From positions 313,506,092-313,570,091 of the forward strand of contig OY282558.1 of NCBI GenBank assembly GCA_958295665.1: a DNA stretch of 64,000 nucleotides, written 5' to 3'. The DNA comes from Tipula vernalis (taxonomy: Eukaryota; Arthropoda; Insecta; Diptera; Tipulidae). Every line of letters starts with the position of its first letter. Position 1 is the first letter of the stretch. Shown here in pieces: positions 1 through 11,237 of the stretch. Made by a program: the position numbers and the translations under genes. The notes under the pieces were generated by a model. That model did not search any database. It saw only the letters and a program-made list of their open reading frames with translations, and was not told the origin of the DNA.

Positions 1-636
1 ATTATGTTATAAGGGTCATGGGATAATATATTTTTTATTTATACTACTTTATATATCTTTTATGGACTTTAATGTTTGTTTTGTGTTTGATATATTTGTC
101 TAATGCCGACAATAAATTTTTGTGGGAGACTTCTTACGAAAAAAAAAAAAAAAATTAAAAAATAATTTTTTTAACCTGTATTTCTTAAATATATTATGTA
201 TGTATGTATAAGGAGATAAACGAATAAACGATCAAAATTATTCAGAAAATTGAACGTATTCTTCAATTGAGTCATTATAATTGTTGTTTCGTTTAAAAAC
301 ACATTTTATGCTTCCGTAATTGAAAAAGGGTAGGCATGACGTGGGAAATGGTTTCTTAATTGTTACGTCGCCGCTTTCTTTAATAAAATTTATAAATTCT
401 GCTCAAACAAAACCAGTCAATAATAATCGTGCTAATTTGTAAAAGTTGCAAAAAATACATATGGACGCGATTGAACTCTAGTTAATTAAAAACAAATAAT
501 TGATAATATTTTATAAATAATAGCTAAACAGAAAATAATAACTAAATAGAATAACATGGTGGGTTTAAAAGGTCATAATAAATATACATTACATTTATAT
601 AGTTATTATTGCTCATAAATAATTAATTTAACTCAC
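1..636. other. AT-rich DNA without a recognisable gene
   Basis: Very AT-rich with homopolymer A runs, for example around 140-155. No coding-like reading frame stands out on either strand. If the candidate exons at 637-679 and 1091-1129 are real, this stretch would be their downstream intron or 3' region. A pyrimidine tract followed by AAG at about 133-155 (read on the minus strand) could be a further splice acceptor, but this is weak. Confidence 0.4.
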
Positions 637-679
637 CTACACAGCATTTTTGTTCGACAATTTTTTTCTACCTCTCCAG
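637..679 (-). other. candidate micro-exon of a host gene (second exon)
   Basis: On the minus strand a 43-base GC-richer block is preceded by an acceptor ending TATTGTAG and followed by a donor GTGAGTT. Joined to the block at 1091-1129 it stays open in one frame and would encode AGEVEKNCRTKMLC, with two cysteines. I do not recognise the protein. The evidence is the paired splice signals and the preserved frame across the junction, so a chance match in AT-rich DNA is possible. Confidence 0.28.
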
Positions 680-1090
680 CTACAATACCATAAAATCAAC
701 GATTAATTTTTAATTTTAATTTTTAATTACAAAAATATTAAAATTCAATTTAACGTTGGAATCCTCCTTCTTGTATTAAATAAATAAAATGAATTCATAT
801 AAAAGGTATGTGTATGTACAACAAATACACTGGAGGTAATATTGGTATTTAAATTTATGTAAATTTTAGTCGGACAAGTTTTTATTTTTTATTTTATTAA
901 AAAGGCAAAAAAAAAATACATTTTTAATTTTATTTTGTTTTAATTTTTATATTTTATATATTCTCTATAATCACCCAATCAAACATTTAAATTGAGTTTT
1001 TATTGAACATGAATGTCTGTAAATTAACATTTTTTCTGTATTAAATAAAAATCAAATCATATAAGAGTTAAAATAAAATGAAATTCTTAC

Positions 1091-1129
1091 CGCCATCATC
1101 AACATCGTCATTATTAAGCAAGCATTTAT
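1091..1129 (-). other. candidate micro-exon of a host gene (first exon)
   Basis: On the minus strand a 39-base block sits between a strong acceptor (an uninterrupted T-tract ending TTTAG) and a donor GTAAGAAT. In the frame that joins to 637-679 it encodes KCLLNNDDVDDG, an acidic stretch after a cysteine. The other two frames are stopped or become stopped in the next block. The exon length and signals look real, but no family is recognised and no further exon was found upstream. Confidence 0.32.
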
Positions 1130-2022
1130 CTAAAAAAAAAGGTGGAATTTCGAGTTTTGCTTATTTACAATATAAAGAAACGAAAATTTATTGTTATAAG
1201 CGCTTATGTTTAGATAATTAAGAAAAATGAAACAACGTCTACAATATTATGTATAGATTAAATACGATGGTGGATTTGAAATAAATTAAAATAACTTCGA
1301 ATAAATTTAAATTTAATAAACAAAAATGTTTTTAAAGGAAACGCGCGCGTATATGGTTTTTTTGTGGTAGATCATTAAGGTAGGTGGTAGTCTCGTATAT
1401 TTTAGTTTTATATAAAAATGAGAAATATGGCTGATCTTCGTTACAAAAAAAAAAAAAAAAACAAATGGAAGACAGGTAAGATTTAAATAAAGGTATTTAT
1501 AAATATGAAATGGATGAATCACTTATTGTAGAAATTCTTAATTAAACTACTTGGTTTGACAACGACCCCCTTTTTAAATAAAGAATAGAATTGCGAAACA
1601 ATTAGTCGTTTCGTTTACCATTTAACGAATTAATTTTAAAATTTTAATAAAACAGTTTATATGATGCAGATTCACCCGTATCTAATTACTGATTAATTAT
1701 CTAGTGCTTGCCATCACGATTAATTTTTCTCTAATGATGTGGTTTTGGAAAATTTGGCTCATGTTTTAATAAAACAGAATTAGGATTTCGAATGTTTTTT
1801 GGAATTTCGCAGATAAATTCTAAAATATTTACTCGATAAGTGATAAAACCACAACACTGGTTACTACATATTCTTTTAGTAGGTTATTTATTTGTGGTTT
1901 TATAATTTTATGCTAATTAATATTTTAGTAACAGGTATATAACTAAATATTTTAGCATTAGAAAGTTTGTTAAGTTCCAAATAATATTCGAAATGTTGGT
2001 TCTATTTTCTTAAAAATATTAC
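1130..2022. other. AT-rich intergenic or intronic DNA
   Basis: No gene, RNA or repeat with recognisable boundaries was seen. Small open frames here are short, lysine/phenylalanine/isoleucine-rich and typical of AT-rich noncoding DNA. Confidence 0.4.
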
Positions 2023-2178
2023 TGCTCTAAATTTTAAAGTTTTTATATCAAAATTCTAAAACAAACTGTTTACTAGGTTTATACTTGATTTTAAAACTTT
2101 TTATTAGACTTTAAAATCAAGCATAAATCTAGTAAATAGTTTTTTGAAATTTTGCAACAAACTTTAAAATTCAGAGCA
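2023..2178. repeat. 156-bp imperfect hairpin with arms of about 75 bases
   Basis: The block begins TGCTCT and ends AGAGCA. Its two halves are inverted copies of each other with only scattered mismatches: the left arm runs through TTTACTAGGTTTATACTTG near 2072-2090, and the right arm carries the matching CAAGCATAAATCTAGTAAA near 2119-2137. The apex is about 15 bases around 2097-2111. It could be a foldback MITE or a transcribed hairpin. No target duplication is obvious. Confidence 0.7.
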
Positions 2179-2361
2179 TCGATGTCATATTTTAAATATA
2201 AAGTGTCTTTCAATAGGGACGCTCGAAATTTGTTTGGTTATAGCAGCCATAATATTAAAGCAACATCTGTCAAATTCATTGTGAATTGTTCATTGCAGTA
2301 TATGGCAAATCACCAAGGAAGGTTATAGAGTTTATTTTCATAATAGTGTGATTTTTAACCT

Positions 2362-2457
2362 CGCCATAATCTTCCTGCCGAGTCGACTATTAGACGCTTG
2401 GTAATAAAATTCGAGTCAACTGGTTTGGTCTCGGTGAACACCACTAATCGACTAACA
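2362..2457 (+). pseudogene. helix-turn-helix relic of a Tc1/mariner-type transposase
   Basis: One plus-strand frame reads AESTIRRLVIKFESTG, the recognition-helix region typical of the N-terminal helix-turn-helix found in Tc1/mariner-like transposases and the related DUF4817-type proteins (family knowledge). The bases just upstream (about 2290-2360) look like the same gene in other frames, so there are frameshifts. No catalytic domain follows. It is a short, dead fragment with an unknown source element. Confidence 0.5.
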
Positions 2458-5400
2458 AAATAGGAGTGCTTTGATTACATTTTCGGTATTATAATTACAC
2501 TTTATCATATTCACTGTAAAAATATTGACGATTTTGTTGTTTGACCGATTTTGTAAAATTTTCGGGATTGTGTGTAATTCAATTTATGATTGACAAAACT
2601 TTGCTCTTGTTTATGTTTAGCACATAGAAAACATTCGTCCGGTGATCAGCTTGTCAACTCCGATGTTTTATTTTTTGAAAATTTTCAAATACGTTACACA
2701 AGAAGCAGCATTTCCAAATTTTTAATAAAATAATTCCACATAAATTTTATTGTTATAACCGACGACTTGCGAGACTTGTGTTTGAAATAATAAAATGTGG
2801 TCCCGAATTTGATTCTAAATTAAAGTCTACTTGTTGACTTGATTTGTTGTTTGATTCTAAATTAAAATCTATGTGTCTACTGTTTAACACGTCACCATGA
2901 TGGTTAGCCAAAGGCGCTAATCCTGTATTTTAATTCCCTAATTTAAAAAAATTCTGTGAATTAACCACCTGTTTTCCGACTGATAGTGTAAAGAAACATA
3001 TAGTCTTACATGGAATTTGTTTAGTATTTTCTGCATTCAGTGGAAGATGGTGTACGTAGGAGTACATACGTTTTGTGGTTGATGAGTGGTTGTTTTTTAT
3101 TTCGCAAAATGGTGAAATCGAACGAATCACTTTTAACTAATTTTTTTAATAAATCGGCGATTTAGCTTAACGACAAACTAAATAATAATTACAATTATTG
3201 ACGTCTCAAATCAAAAATTATTTCGCTCTAACATCGCAATATTTTATGCGCTGTAATAACATAATCGAGATTATAGACAAAATCCATCAATTTTTTGAGG
3301 ACTACTTTAACATATAATTGAAACATATAATTAACTTAATCTCTAAATTAAATTATAAACATAATTTTACTGCGGTTTCACAAAACAAATAATTACAAAA
3401 TCTAGTAAGTTGCAGTTGCTAAGGTTAGCGTTTTGATGTGAGAGGATTAAAACAATTTCTACGCCTAGAATTAAAAGAGTATCCAAGCAATACGTACATT
3501 TTCATAATCATTACAAAAAGGCCAATAACTTTAATATTCAATAATATTGTAACGAAACTCCGCAAGGGGTTTCCGTTAACAGACATGAGAATAGAGGTCT
3601 GGTGCGTTATAATAGCTGGCTAGAGCTCACGGTGCGGCGTGGGGTTTTCCACACATATTCTCATTCTTGAATAACCGCATGAAGAATAAAAAAATGAGAA
3701 GGGAAAAGGGAAATTGAAACTATTTTTGCCACGGCCTCACCACTGCGTTCGTGCCATATACACAAATATTTGCATCCCCCCCCCCCACTCAAATAAATTA
3801 CAATACGCACCAACGAAGCAACAATACATAAATAAAAGGAACATTTCAGACGGAGCATACAGAAAGAAATCAAATAAACCCGTGATACACGATCTATATA
3901 CCGACGTGAAAGTATTTCACACTGGAGGCATAAGTTGATAGAATGAACGTGGAGAAATACCGTGGAGTTTAATTTATCTTTTTCCAATATATATAGAGAA
4001 TTTATGGACAAAACGCATGGAATATTACTTTTAAAGTTACTTTTAAGACGTCTGTAAATACCTATAATAAAAAAAACGTATACCTATAATAAAAAAAACT
4101 TCCTCGTAAACCCAACATTAACTTTACGTAAATTATAACTAAACATGTTTTTTTTTCTTGTGCTGTCGTTCGATTTGTTGTAGAAATTTAATTCGATCTA
4201 GGTACTATAATTTCGACAACCCCGTAATTTGGAATTTCTTACTCAAATAAATTGTATTAATGAAAATTTGAAAATTCCCAGAAAACGGATATCGATTTTT
4301 TAAATGGATGATTAACGTTGTTTTCGGAAAATACCAACTGATTGGATTTTTAAAAAAGCGTAACATTCTTTATATTTTTCAGAAAGCAGATGGTAATACC
4401 ACTATACATAAAAATTTATTACACATATAAGTGACATTGGTTGAACCAAATCAATTCTGCTCTTGCTTTTCATTTTATGGTACATGTCGAACGATAATTT
4501 GTTGAATTTGCTTTCACTTAACGGCAATTTAACATTGACAAATGTCGGCAAGCCAACGAGAAAAAATTAAGTTGAAATTTTTTATAATAAAAACTGTTTG
4601 TAACTAAGACCAATAAACCTAACTTTAATTCTCCTGAAAATTTTTAAAAATTCACACCGCACCAAATTAATGAGATTTTCAATAAATCGCTTCCAATAAT
4701 AATTACAATATTATAAAACATTTTTAATTTCCTATAGAGTAGATTTTTTGTTGATTTTGAATTTGCAGTTGCTTAATTATAGACCAGATTCTAAAGAGTA
4801 ACTGCGAGATTTATTTTTGGCACAACTTACACTCGGCAATCCAATAAGTTTTTTTATGTTGTCATCTATGCCAGGCAATAGTACACTAATTTTCTAGCTC
4901 TAAATTTAATTTTTTTGACAACTTGGTCTAATACATCTAATTGTTTTAACACTCAATCCCGTAAACTATTTTGAATTATTATTTTCTCATTAAATAATAA
5001 TATCCCGTTTTCTAATTCTATATCATTTTTAAACTTTCAAACAAAAATCTAACATCTCCTGAAGCTGATGGGACAGCTTTTTAATATTTTAAAGTTGAAT
5101 CTGATTCTGTCTCATTTTGAATAATACTTATGCACATTAATGGAATGCACTAGATCATTTAAGAAATTATTATCACTACAAATTTCTGTCTCATCCCAAT
5201 ATCTGCATAAACAGAAATTTACCAGGTTTTTAGAGCTTTAATTAACTATGAAATTTCTCGAATATAAATATTGTACTAAATGAGTATACGAGTACATATC
5301 TATGTTTTGAGGAAACTTTTTTTTTTGTTGCGTTACACGGTAAATGAAAACTTAATTTACTGGTAAAATCGGTTTATTTTGAAAAACTATTTTAAATAAG

Positions 5401-6043
5401 GTAATTTCATGTCCTCCTGTTTCAAATTCCCTTGTCTCAAATTTCATCTTTTGATCACTTTTTAAAATTTCTTGAGATTATTTAAGTGATTGATGGATTG
5501 ATGCGAGACTTAATTAGTGATTCGGTGTTTCGAAACCGTCAGATTATTCGAGTATGTCTGAAATTGGCGAGTGTATTTAATAGCTCGATGTTACTCGAGA
5601 ATCTTAGAGCCTATTCGAAAAATTTGATTGTTCGATATTTACTACTATTTGATATTATTGAGATTGTCCGAGATCCATCGAGATTCACATAATATATCTC
5701 CCGCCTCCGCTTACACCTATTTATAGTGAAACTACCACTCATCTTCAAATTTAATTTTTGTTTTAATTTGCTTTTTACAAGTTTTTACATTATCTTAATT
5801 TTTAGAGAATCAGGGTACAGAACGCTAATATAATTTTGTTAGCTAATTTCCCTGGAATATCATTAACAGATTACTTGCAAGACAAAATTACTTGATAGTT
5901 TTCCATTTTAATTGCTTAGTCTTGTCAAGTTTTAATGTTATATTTTTTTTATCTACTTCGGGGATCTATCTACGGTTATAGGTCTTCCTTTAGAGATTGC
6001 ATCAAACTATTTGTAATTCTACGAGCAGCTTTTAAAGTAGGTA
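2458..6043. other. AT-rich DNA without recognisable genes
   Basis: Small open frames at 3438-3623, 3661-4011, 3714-3938 and 5486-5692 overlap on both strands, lack recognisable domains and are judged chance. A run of 11 C bases lies at 3776-3786. The stretch 5486-5690 has an elevated density of TCGA/TTCGA/CTCGAG motifs but no clear unit. Confidence 0.4.
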
Positions 6044-6880
6044 CTACGTTGTCTCTGACTGAGTTTCGTAATCACTTACGAAACATCCAATACCTTCAAA
6101 TAGGATTGGATATTTCGAAATGAAATCATTCTTATCATCAACATAAACACTGTACGTTCTATAGATTATTTTAAACAGTTCACAGGCTTCCAGTCTTAGA
6201 ATAGATACAGTTAGTAGCGAAACATTATTCTCAAAAGCGACAATCATGTGCATCGTTCTAATCTAACGTTTCGGAATCTATTCAGATATCTATACAGTAA
6301 TATATTGACTTCGGCGCCAGTGTCTATCTTAAAATATCTTCGAACCAAAACACTTGTCAGCATATCTAAGTAATAAGTAGCCTGAACTTCTTCATTGTTT
6401 ATTTCAATTCCGCGCACCTGTTTAAATTACATCTTTCCGCAAAGTGATTCGTTATTCAATAATTTGCAATTGTCTTTGTCTTTTTGTTAAATTTTTTACG
6501 AAGTTCTGCTTGGGATGAAATTCAATATTGAACTTTTTTGGCGGTCCGTGATCATTTTATATTCCTGATCATCAAACACACATTTTTTCACTAATTTTTT
6601 TAAATCTGCCACAAATATCGAATGGTTAATTTTCAGCTTGACAGCGCCCATAAAATGTGAAACTTTTATAAACTTCATGTAGCTTCGGACAACAATAGCT
6701 ATTTTTCAAAAGCATTTTTCGTTTAACTCGAAAGTTTTATACCTTGCCCTGGCTGATTTACCAATTGCATTCCAATTTGTTGTTCTTAATTCTCACTTTA
6801 CTCAGATCTATACCACTAGCAAATAGCTTGAATTCATTTTTAAAGATTTTATAATATTTTTAGGTTGCCTTTCACATCTA
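6044..6880 (-). pseudogene. Gypsy-type retrotransposon relic (gag remnant, protease, start of RT linker)
   Basis: Read on the minus strand, the order is: weak gag-like text (FKLFASGID, about 6850); a segment with KCVFDDQEYKMITDR (about 6540-6590), resembling the gag segment of Mag/K02A2.6-type Gypsy elements; a protease active site in KIDTGAEVNIL (about 6310-6345); and the pre-RT signature YPILFEGIG (about 6075-6105). Several frameshifts and stops separate them and the RT itself is missing. The assignment uses the DTGA motif plus the correct order of flanking motifs. The element is old and inactive. Confidence 0.6.
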
Positions 6881-6988
6881 GCAATTCGGCTGCTTTAACG
6901 TAATTCGTCATTTTATGTGCTATAATCCTTCTTTTTGGTGGTTTTCCTCGTGTTCTTCTAAGTTTTCCAATTTTTTACTTTCAATTTT

Positions 6989-7395
6989 AAGAATGTAACT
7001 TTTCTTACCGTTAGAACCGAAATAGTGCTAATTAGTTCTCATTGGAAAAAATTAGTTCTAGACCAGGATCCGAGAAAAGGTAAATGAATTTTCATATTTT
7101 TCCTAAAAGACAAAACCAGATTTTCAGCGGAAACTAGACAAAATAAATTAATTAATTTATTATTTTCCATTAGCAAACACATTGAACAAATTTGGTGCTT
7201 TCCACAAAAATACAAATTGTGACAATTTTAATTGATAAAACGATGAAAAATTAAAATAAATCGAGACCCATAAATGACACATTATCGAATCATCTAAGAT
7301 TATATATCCCGTTGCGACAGGTCCAAAGCAATTAAAAAAACGATGCCCTTGAATTTGTTCAAATTCAGAATAGGCCACAATCAATTTAAACTAAC
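6989..7395 (+). repeat. dispersed repeat, copy A
   Basis: About 400 bases align with 14419-14832. Shared blocks include TACCGTTAGAA near the start, GTGCTAATT and CTCATTGG about 30 bases on, GATTTTCAG in the middle and TTGCGA followed by a conserved lysine-rich stretch near the end. A third partial copy starts at 15149. No coding capacity or terminal inverted repeat is seen, so it may be a nonautonomous element or an unrecognised LTR or UTR. Confidence 0.65.
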
Positions 7396-7736
7396 CGAAC
7401 AGGAAAGTGGTTAATCAACTGACACAGTGGAACTTGGGCTACCACCCAAGGAAGCACGTTTAAAGCAGCCTGTTTTGTCGGATGAGTAGAGTCGGATGTA
7501 CCTCTATCCCCAGAACAGAAATTAAAGAAAAAAATTTGTGGCGTTTTTACCAATACCCGCATGGTAATAAGCGCATGGCACTTTGGTAATACTAATCCTA
7601 TCAGGCCATACTATGAAACGTTTGAAAGATGACAGTCCATAATATAGTAAAAAATAAAACATTATGACAATTGATAATTCAGTCGAAAGTATTTGCGTGT
7701 TGAAAATCTGCCACATACATTTTACAATACCACTTC

Positions 7737-8505
7737 GACCAAAGCGATAACGCTTCGCAGGCTTGTGAAAAAATTCGTGTTGTTTATTGTGAAGATGATT
7801 TATCAAAATCAGTAGCACTGAAATGGTTTGCCCGTTTTCGCTCTGGAAATTTCAATGATAAAGATGCGCATCGCTCTCGTAAACCAATCATTGTAAAAGT
7901 CGACACAATTCTCCAAAAAATTTGGGGAAAACCGGAATATTTAATCTTAAGATTTCACAGCTGAACTAAACATTAATCAAAATCAGTTTTGAACCATTCG
8001 CTTAAGGGTGGATACAAATAAGAAGCTCGATATTATGATACCACATGAATTAACAGTGAAAATTGAATGGACTGAAGATCCGTCTGAAGATATTGAAAAG
8101 GGGCGAAGAAAAGTGGGTTACATACGACAATAATGTGCGAAAAAGATCGTAACGAAGATGGATAAAGCTGCCCAAACGGTGGCAAATTCTGGGTTGACGC
8201 CACATAATACTCTACTGTCAACAACTAATGCGATTAAAGCGCGCAATTGACATAGAGCAGCCAGAATTGATCAATAAAAAAGAAGTCGTCTTGTATTGCC
8301 CGGACCTTGTCCCGTGCGACTACCATTTGTTTTGCTCTCTGCAAAACTCTCTTAATGATTTAAAGCTAACCTCAAAACAGGCCTGTGACAATCATTTGGT
8401 TCAGTGTTTCCTCCAAAAATCCCAGATATTCTACACCATCGGCATAATGGTTTTACCAGGAAAATGGCAAAAGGGTATCGATCGAAATGGTACATATTTA
8501 GTTTA
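7737..8505 (+). pseudogene. mariner transposase relic with internal deletion
   Basis: The N-terminal part (about 7749-7955) reads VALKWFARFRSGNFNDKD, the paired helix-turn-helix end of mariner transposases. After a degraded stretch, KWVTYDN appears at about 8110 in place of the segment around the first catalytic Asp (here GEEKW), then LYCQQLMRLKRAID and PELINKK. CPDLVPCDYHLF at about 8300 keeps the third catalytic Asp of the D,D34D triad. The stretch between INKKEVVL and CPDL is shortened, removing the second Asp. In-frame stops occur near 8150 and 8195. Inverted ends were not located. Inactive. Confidence 0.8.
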
Positions 8506-8506
8506 A
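8228..8506 (+). pseudogene. open C-terminal frame of the mariner relic
   Basis: This 92-codon open stretch is the C-terminal third of the mariner transposase described at 7737-8505. It begins inside the gene at an internal Met and ends at the natural C-terminus (IDRNGTYLV then TAA). It is not an independent gene. Confidence 0.75.
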
Positions 8507-8782
8507 TAAAGTTCATTTAAAATATATGAAATTTATTGTTCTAAGTGTCTGCTGTATGATACAGATATGGAATGTGTACCAAATGTAGAATTAGTGATCT
8601 TTACACTCACTTTCAGATATTTTAATTGAAACCCTGATAATTTTTGTGATATTTCAATAGTGTTTATTATTAAACAAAAAAAAGGTATTTAGGTCAAATT
8701 ATTTAATGCAAAGCTTAAGACGACCGAATCGATTATCATGCAGTTTTTTTTATCGATCTCAAAAATATATAATAATCGTATG

Positions 8783-8919
8783 TTATACCACAAGACGATC
8801 GAAAATTTTCGATTATACGAGACGTATTGCCTGAAACACCACGAGACCGAAGGTTGAGTGGTGTTTTGCAAAGGCAATACGTCGAAATAAGAGAAAATTA
8901 TCCATTGTCGTGTGGTATA
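8783..8919. repeat. nested hairpin just downstream of the tyrosine recombinase gene
   Basis: The inner stem pairs GACGTATTGCCT at 8821-8832 with AGGCAATACGTC at 8872-8883. AAACACCAC at 8834-8842 pairs with GTGGTGTTT at 8858-8866, leaving a 15-base apex at 8843-8857. An outer stem pairs TATACCACAAGAC (8784-8796) with GTCGTGTGGTATA (8907-8919). The intervening arms also match imperfectly. It lies about 60 bases beyond the stop codon of the recombinase gene, so it may be that element's end or recombination site, or an unrelated foldback MITE. Confidence 0.8.
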
Positions 8920-8976
8920 CAGGAGACTATATCTTGAATAAAGAAAACAATAAATTTAAATAGAAAAGTTACAATT

Positions 8977-10275
8977 TTAATAATTATAAATAAATGTACA
9001 ATTATTATAGATATTTGTTGCTGCATTAGACGGTTGAGAAGACGGTTCCTTTAAGGAAGAAGACGGTTCTTTTAAGGAAGAAGACGGTTCTTCTACGGAA
9101 GAAGGCGGTTCTTCTTTAATTAAGGTTGTATCTTTCCTTAAATTTGAAATTATGCTGTTGTGATGTTTTTCATTTAGTTGAAGGTATGGTTGAATGGAAT
9201 TGGCTGAGGTGTGGCCTGTAATTTTTATTATTTCCTGAACGCTTGTGCCAGCACTTGATAATTCGCTAACAGCGGTTGACCTATTCGAGTGGTTGGTTAT
9301 TTTTACTCTTTTTGTGTCTATTCCTATATATGCTGCACCTTGTTTTGTCCATTTACTGAGTTCGTTTACTCCGAGCGGAATATTTTTGTACCAGCAACTA
9401 TCCGGATATTTATTCCAGTCTTTATTCACAGTAAGAAATAAACGATTAGTTTTAATGCTTTTGGTCCGTTTCGACATCATTTTTCTATATAATCGGACAG
9501 GGCAATGATTTATGTTTTCTGCATTTGTAGTTAACCATTTACTTTCAGCTGTTCGCTGATTTCCTCCTTGGGCGGTTTTAGAGAAAACCGTGTTATATTC
9601 GATACGTCCTGTTTCTTTCCCGAAATTATCTTTTTCATCTGTAAAATAGTCTAAAAGGCACGAAACTGATTCACCTCCACGCCAAGCGAGTTCCACAGCA
9701 GCAATTTGATAAAATTTACGTTGCAGACCGGAGGGCGGGTTTTCGTCAAATGTATCCAAAATTTTGCTGATTTCATCAGCCACTAACGCCGTTGAGCTGA
9801 TTTTTCGTTTCGTCGGAATAGCCTGAAGTACTCTTCTTTTCGAATTTTTCGCATTTACCGCGGCTTGAAACACTACATCTTTAAATGGGTCAATGGTTCG
9901 CTTAAATTGCGTAAAATATTTCTGGTGCACCATTTTAGCGGTAATATTCCAAATTGTTTTAACTACTCCTTCCTTATACTCCGTGCCATCTTGTTTCCGC
10001 ATGTTGAAAGCCCAATCTTTTAGAATTAGGGCGAGATCTTCGATGGTTGTATTTTCATCCAACTGGTACTTTCGCACATTACAAAATTGATTAAATTGTC
10101 TTAAAACATATTCGTGAGTTTTTTTTGTATTTGCCGGCTTGTTGTTTTCAATCATTTCATCAATTATTTGTAAAGAATTAGTCCCGAAACGATCCATTTT
10201 GGATTTATTGAAGTCGATAACTGGAAACTGACATATATAAACAGAATTGTTGTTTTTTCTTTTGTCAAATTTCAA
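8977..10275 (-). CDS. Crypton-type tyrosine recombinase, uninterrupted
   Basis: A 432-residue uninterrupted frame, the longest apparently intact element gene here. Catalytic signatures of the tyrosine recombinase fold are in order: Arg199 in AWRGGE, a likely beta-hairpin Lys233 in SKTAQGG, His329 and Arg332 in HSNR, His355 in GHTS, and the nucleophile Tyr364 in IQPYLQL. Residues 45-150 are a helical N-terminal DNA-binding-like region. The tail (about 386-416) has imperfect EEPSSSL/KEPSSSL repeats and ends NNCTFIYNY; a similar C-terminal NCTF-type motif occurs in other animal DUF3504/KIAA1958-like YR proteins (from memory). Such enzymes cut and join DNA through a phosphotyrosine. The start could instead be Met27 (10197). 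There is no known host role and it lies amid TE relics. An AATAAA lies beyond the stop on the minus strand. Confidence 0.85.
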   Translation of the reverse strand: MKFDKRKNNNSVYICQFPVIDFNKSKMDRFGTNSLQIIDEMIENNKPANTKKTHEYVLRQFNQFCNVRKYQLDENTTIEDLALILKDWAFNMRKQDGTEYKEGVVKTIWNITAKMVHQKYFTQFKRTIDPFKDVVFQAAVNAKNSKRRVLQAIPTKRKISSTALVADEISKILDTFDENPPSGLQRKFYQIAAVELAWRGGESVSCLLDYFTDEKDNFGKETGRIEYNTVFSKTAQGGNQRTAESKWLTTNAENINHCPVRLYRKMMSKRTKSIKTNRLFLTVNKDWNKYPDSCWYKNIPLGVNELSKWTKQGAAYIGIDTKRVKITNHSNRSTAVSELSSAGTSVQEIIKITGHTSANSIQPYLQLNEKHHNSIISNLRKDTTLIKEEPPSSVEEPSSSLKEPSSSLKEPSSQPSNAATNIYNNCTFIYNY

Positions 10276-10552
10276 ATTTGCTAAGCCTACACGATTTTAA
10301 TTATGCTACTACATTTTACAAATGTTTATATAATCGATTATACAAAGGCTTATATAATCAATGTAACCATAGTTACTATATTTTAACTATTAGAAAAACC
10401 AGGCATACATTGATTTTTATAATTTAATGAGTGATATAGTCTAATATATAATAATCTACGTAGGTATTTCTACCTAATATTTTGTATACAGCAAGTATAC
10501 ATGTAACACATATGAGTCTCAAAGTATATAAGGCACAAAAAGTATTTAACCT

Positions 10553-10652
10553 AATATATACTATACATTATAAGACTTAACACTAATACTAATGGTTTAT
10601 AATACTAATATATAATAAATATATAATTCAAAGTCAGGGATTGATTATAACA
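10553..10652 (-). repeat. 100-bp direct repeat, putative LTR (downstream side of Gypsy element)
   Basis: It matches 14220-14319 over 100 bases with two mismatches. On the minus strand both copies begin TGTTATAATC, the TG expected at an LTR start. A weaker match extends leftwards for about 18 bases (ACAAAAAGTA, 10535 and 14202), so the true LTR may be nearer 120 bases. No convincing primer-binding site was found next to the right copy. Confidence 0.65.
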
Positions 10653-10965
10653 TCCCTATCCCCTAGGAGAAGATGAATTATACGCAGGATGATTCTTCTT
10701 GTCCCAATTAGTTGTATGATTTTTTTTTTTCTTTTGTAAATAGGTAACAATAATTTTTATTTTCATTAACTACATATACAATTTAAATTTATATAATGCA
10801 AATTCTTAATTAAAAATTTTTACTTTAATAACAATAGCAATTCAGTTTAATTTTTCTGGGTGCTCAATTATAACATAATTCAATCTGAATAACAACAATT
10901 CGTCAAGAGATGCAATATTCCGAATTCACAATGATTATTCCGATAAGTCTGTGATATTGATTGGA

Positions 10966-11202
10966 TTAATCTCTGAATATTTTTAGTCTATTGTTGTGAA
11001 CCGTTCTGACTCCACGATTTAAACAAATGGAGGGATTGAGTAGTGAACAAATCTGAATAACCTCATATGGTCGCGTGCAAAACGGATCCAGCTTATTTGA
11101 TCTGGCTTCGTTTTTTAAAAGAACCTTATCTCCAATTCGAAAAGTTGGTGTATTTGATTTTTGGTCATAGTATTCTTTGGATTTAGATTTATGTCGTATC
11201 AA
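10966..11202 (-). pseudogene. Gypsy integrase C-terminal module
   Basis: The open frame encodes YYDQKSNTPTFRIGDKVLLK followed by KLDPFCTRPYEVIQI, the GPY/F-type chromatin- or DNA-contacting module at the end of Gypsy integrases, and ends LNRGVRTVHNNRLKIF. It follows the integrase core with a short degraded gap and closes pol. Confidence 0.75.
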
Positions 11203-11237
11203 CGAATTTCTTGCAACCTGCCATGAATATTGCAGTC

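Noticed and set aside
3661..4011. 116-codon minus-strand frame overlapping a plus-strand frame (3714-3938)
   Set aside because: No domain, Cys/Leu/Ser-rich, spans a homopolymer C run, and both strands are open; typical chance frames.
5486..5692. 68-codon plus-strand frame with many TCGA motifs
   Set aside because: No domain, and motif density shows no regular unit.
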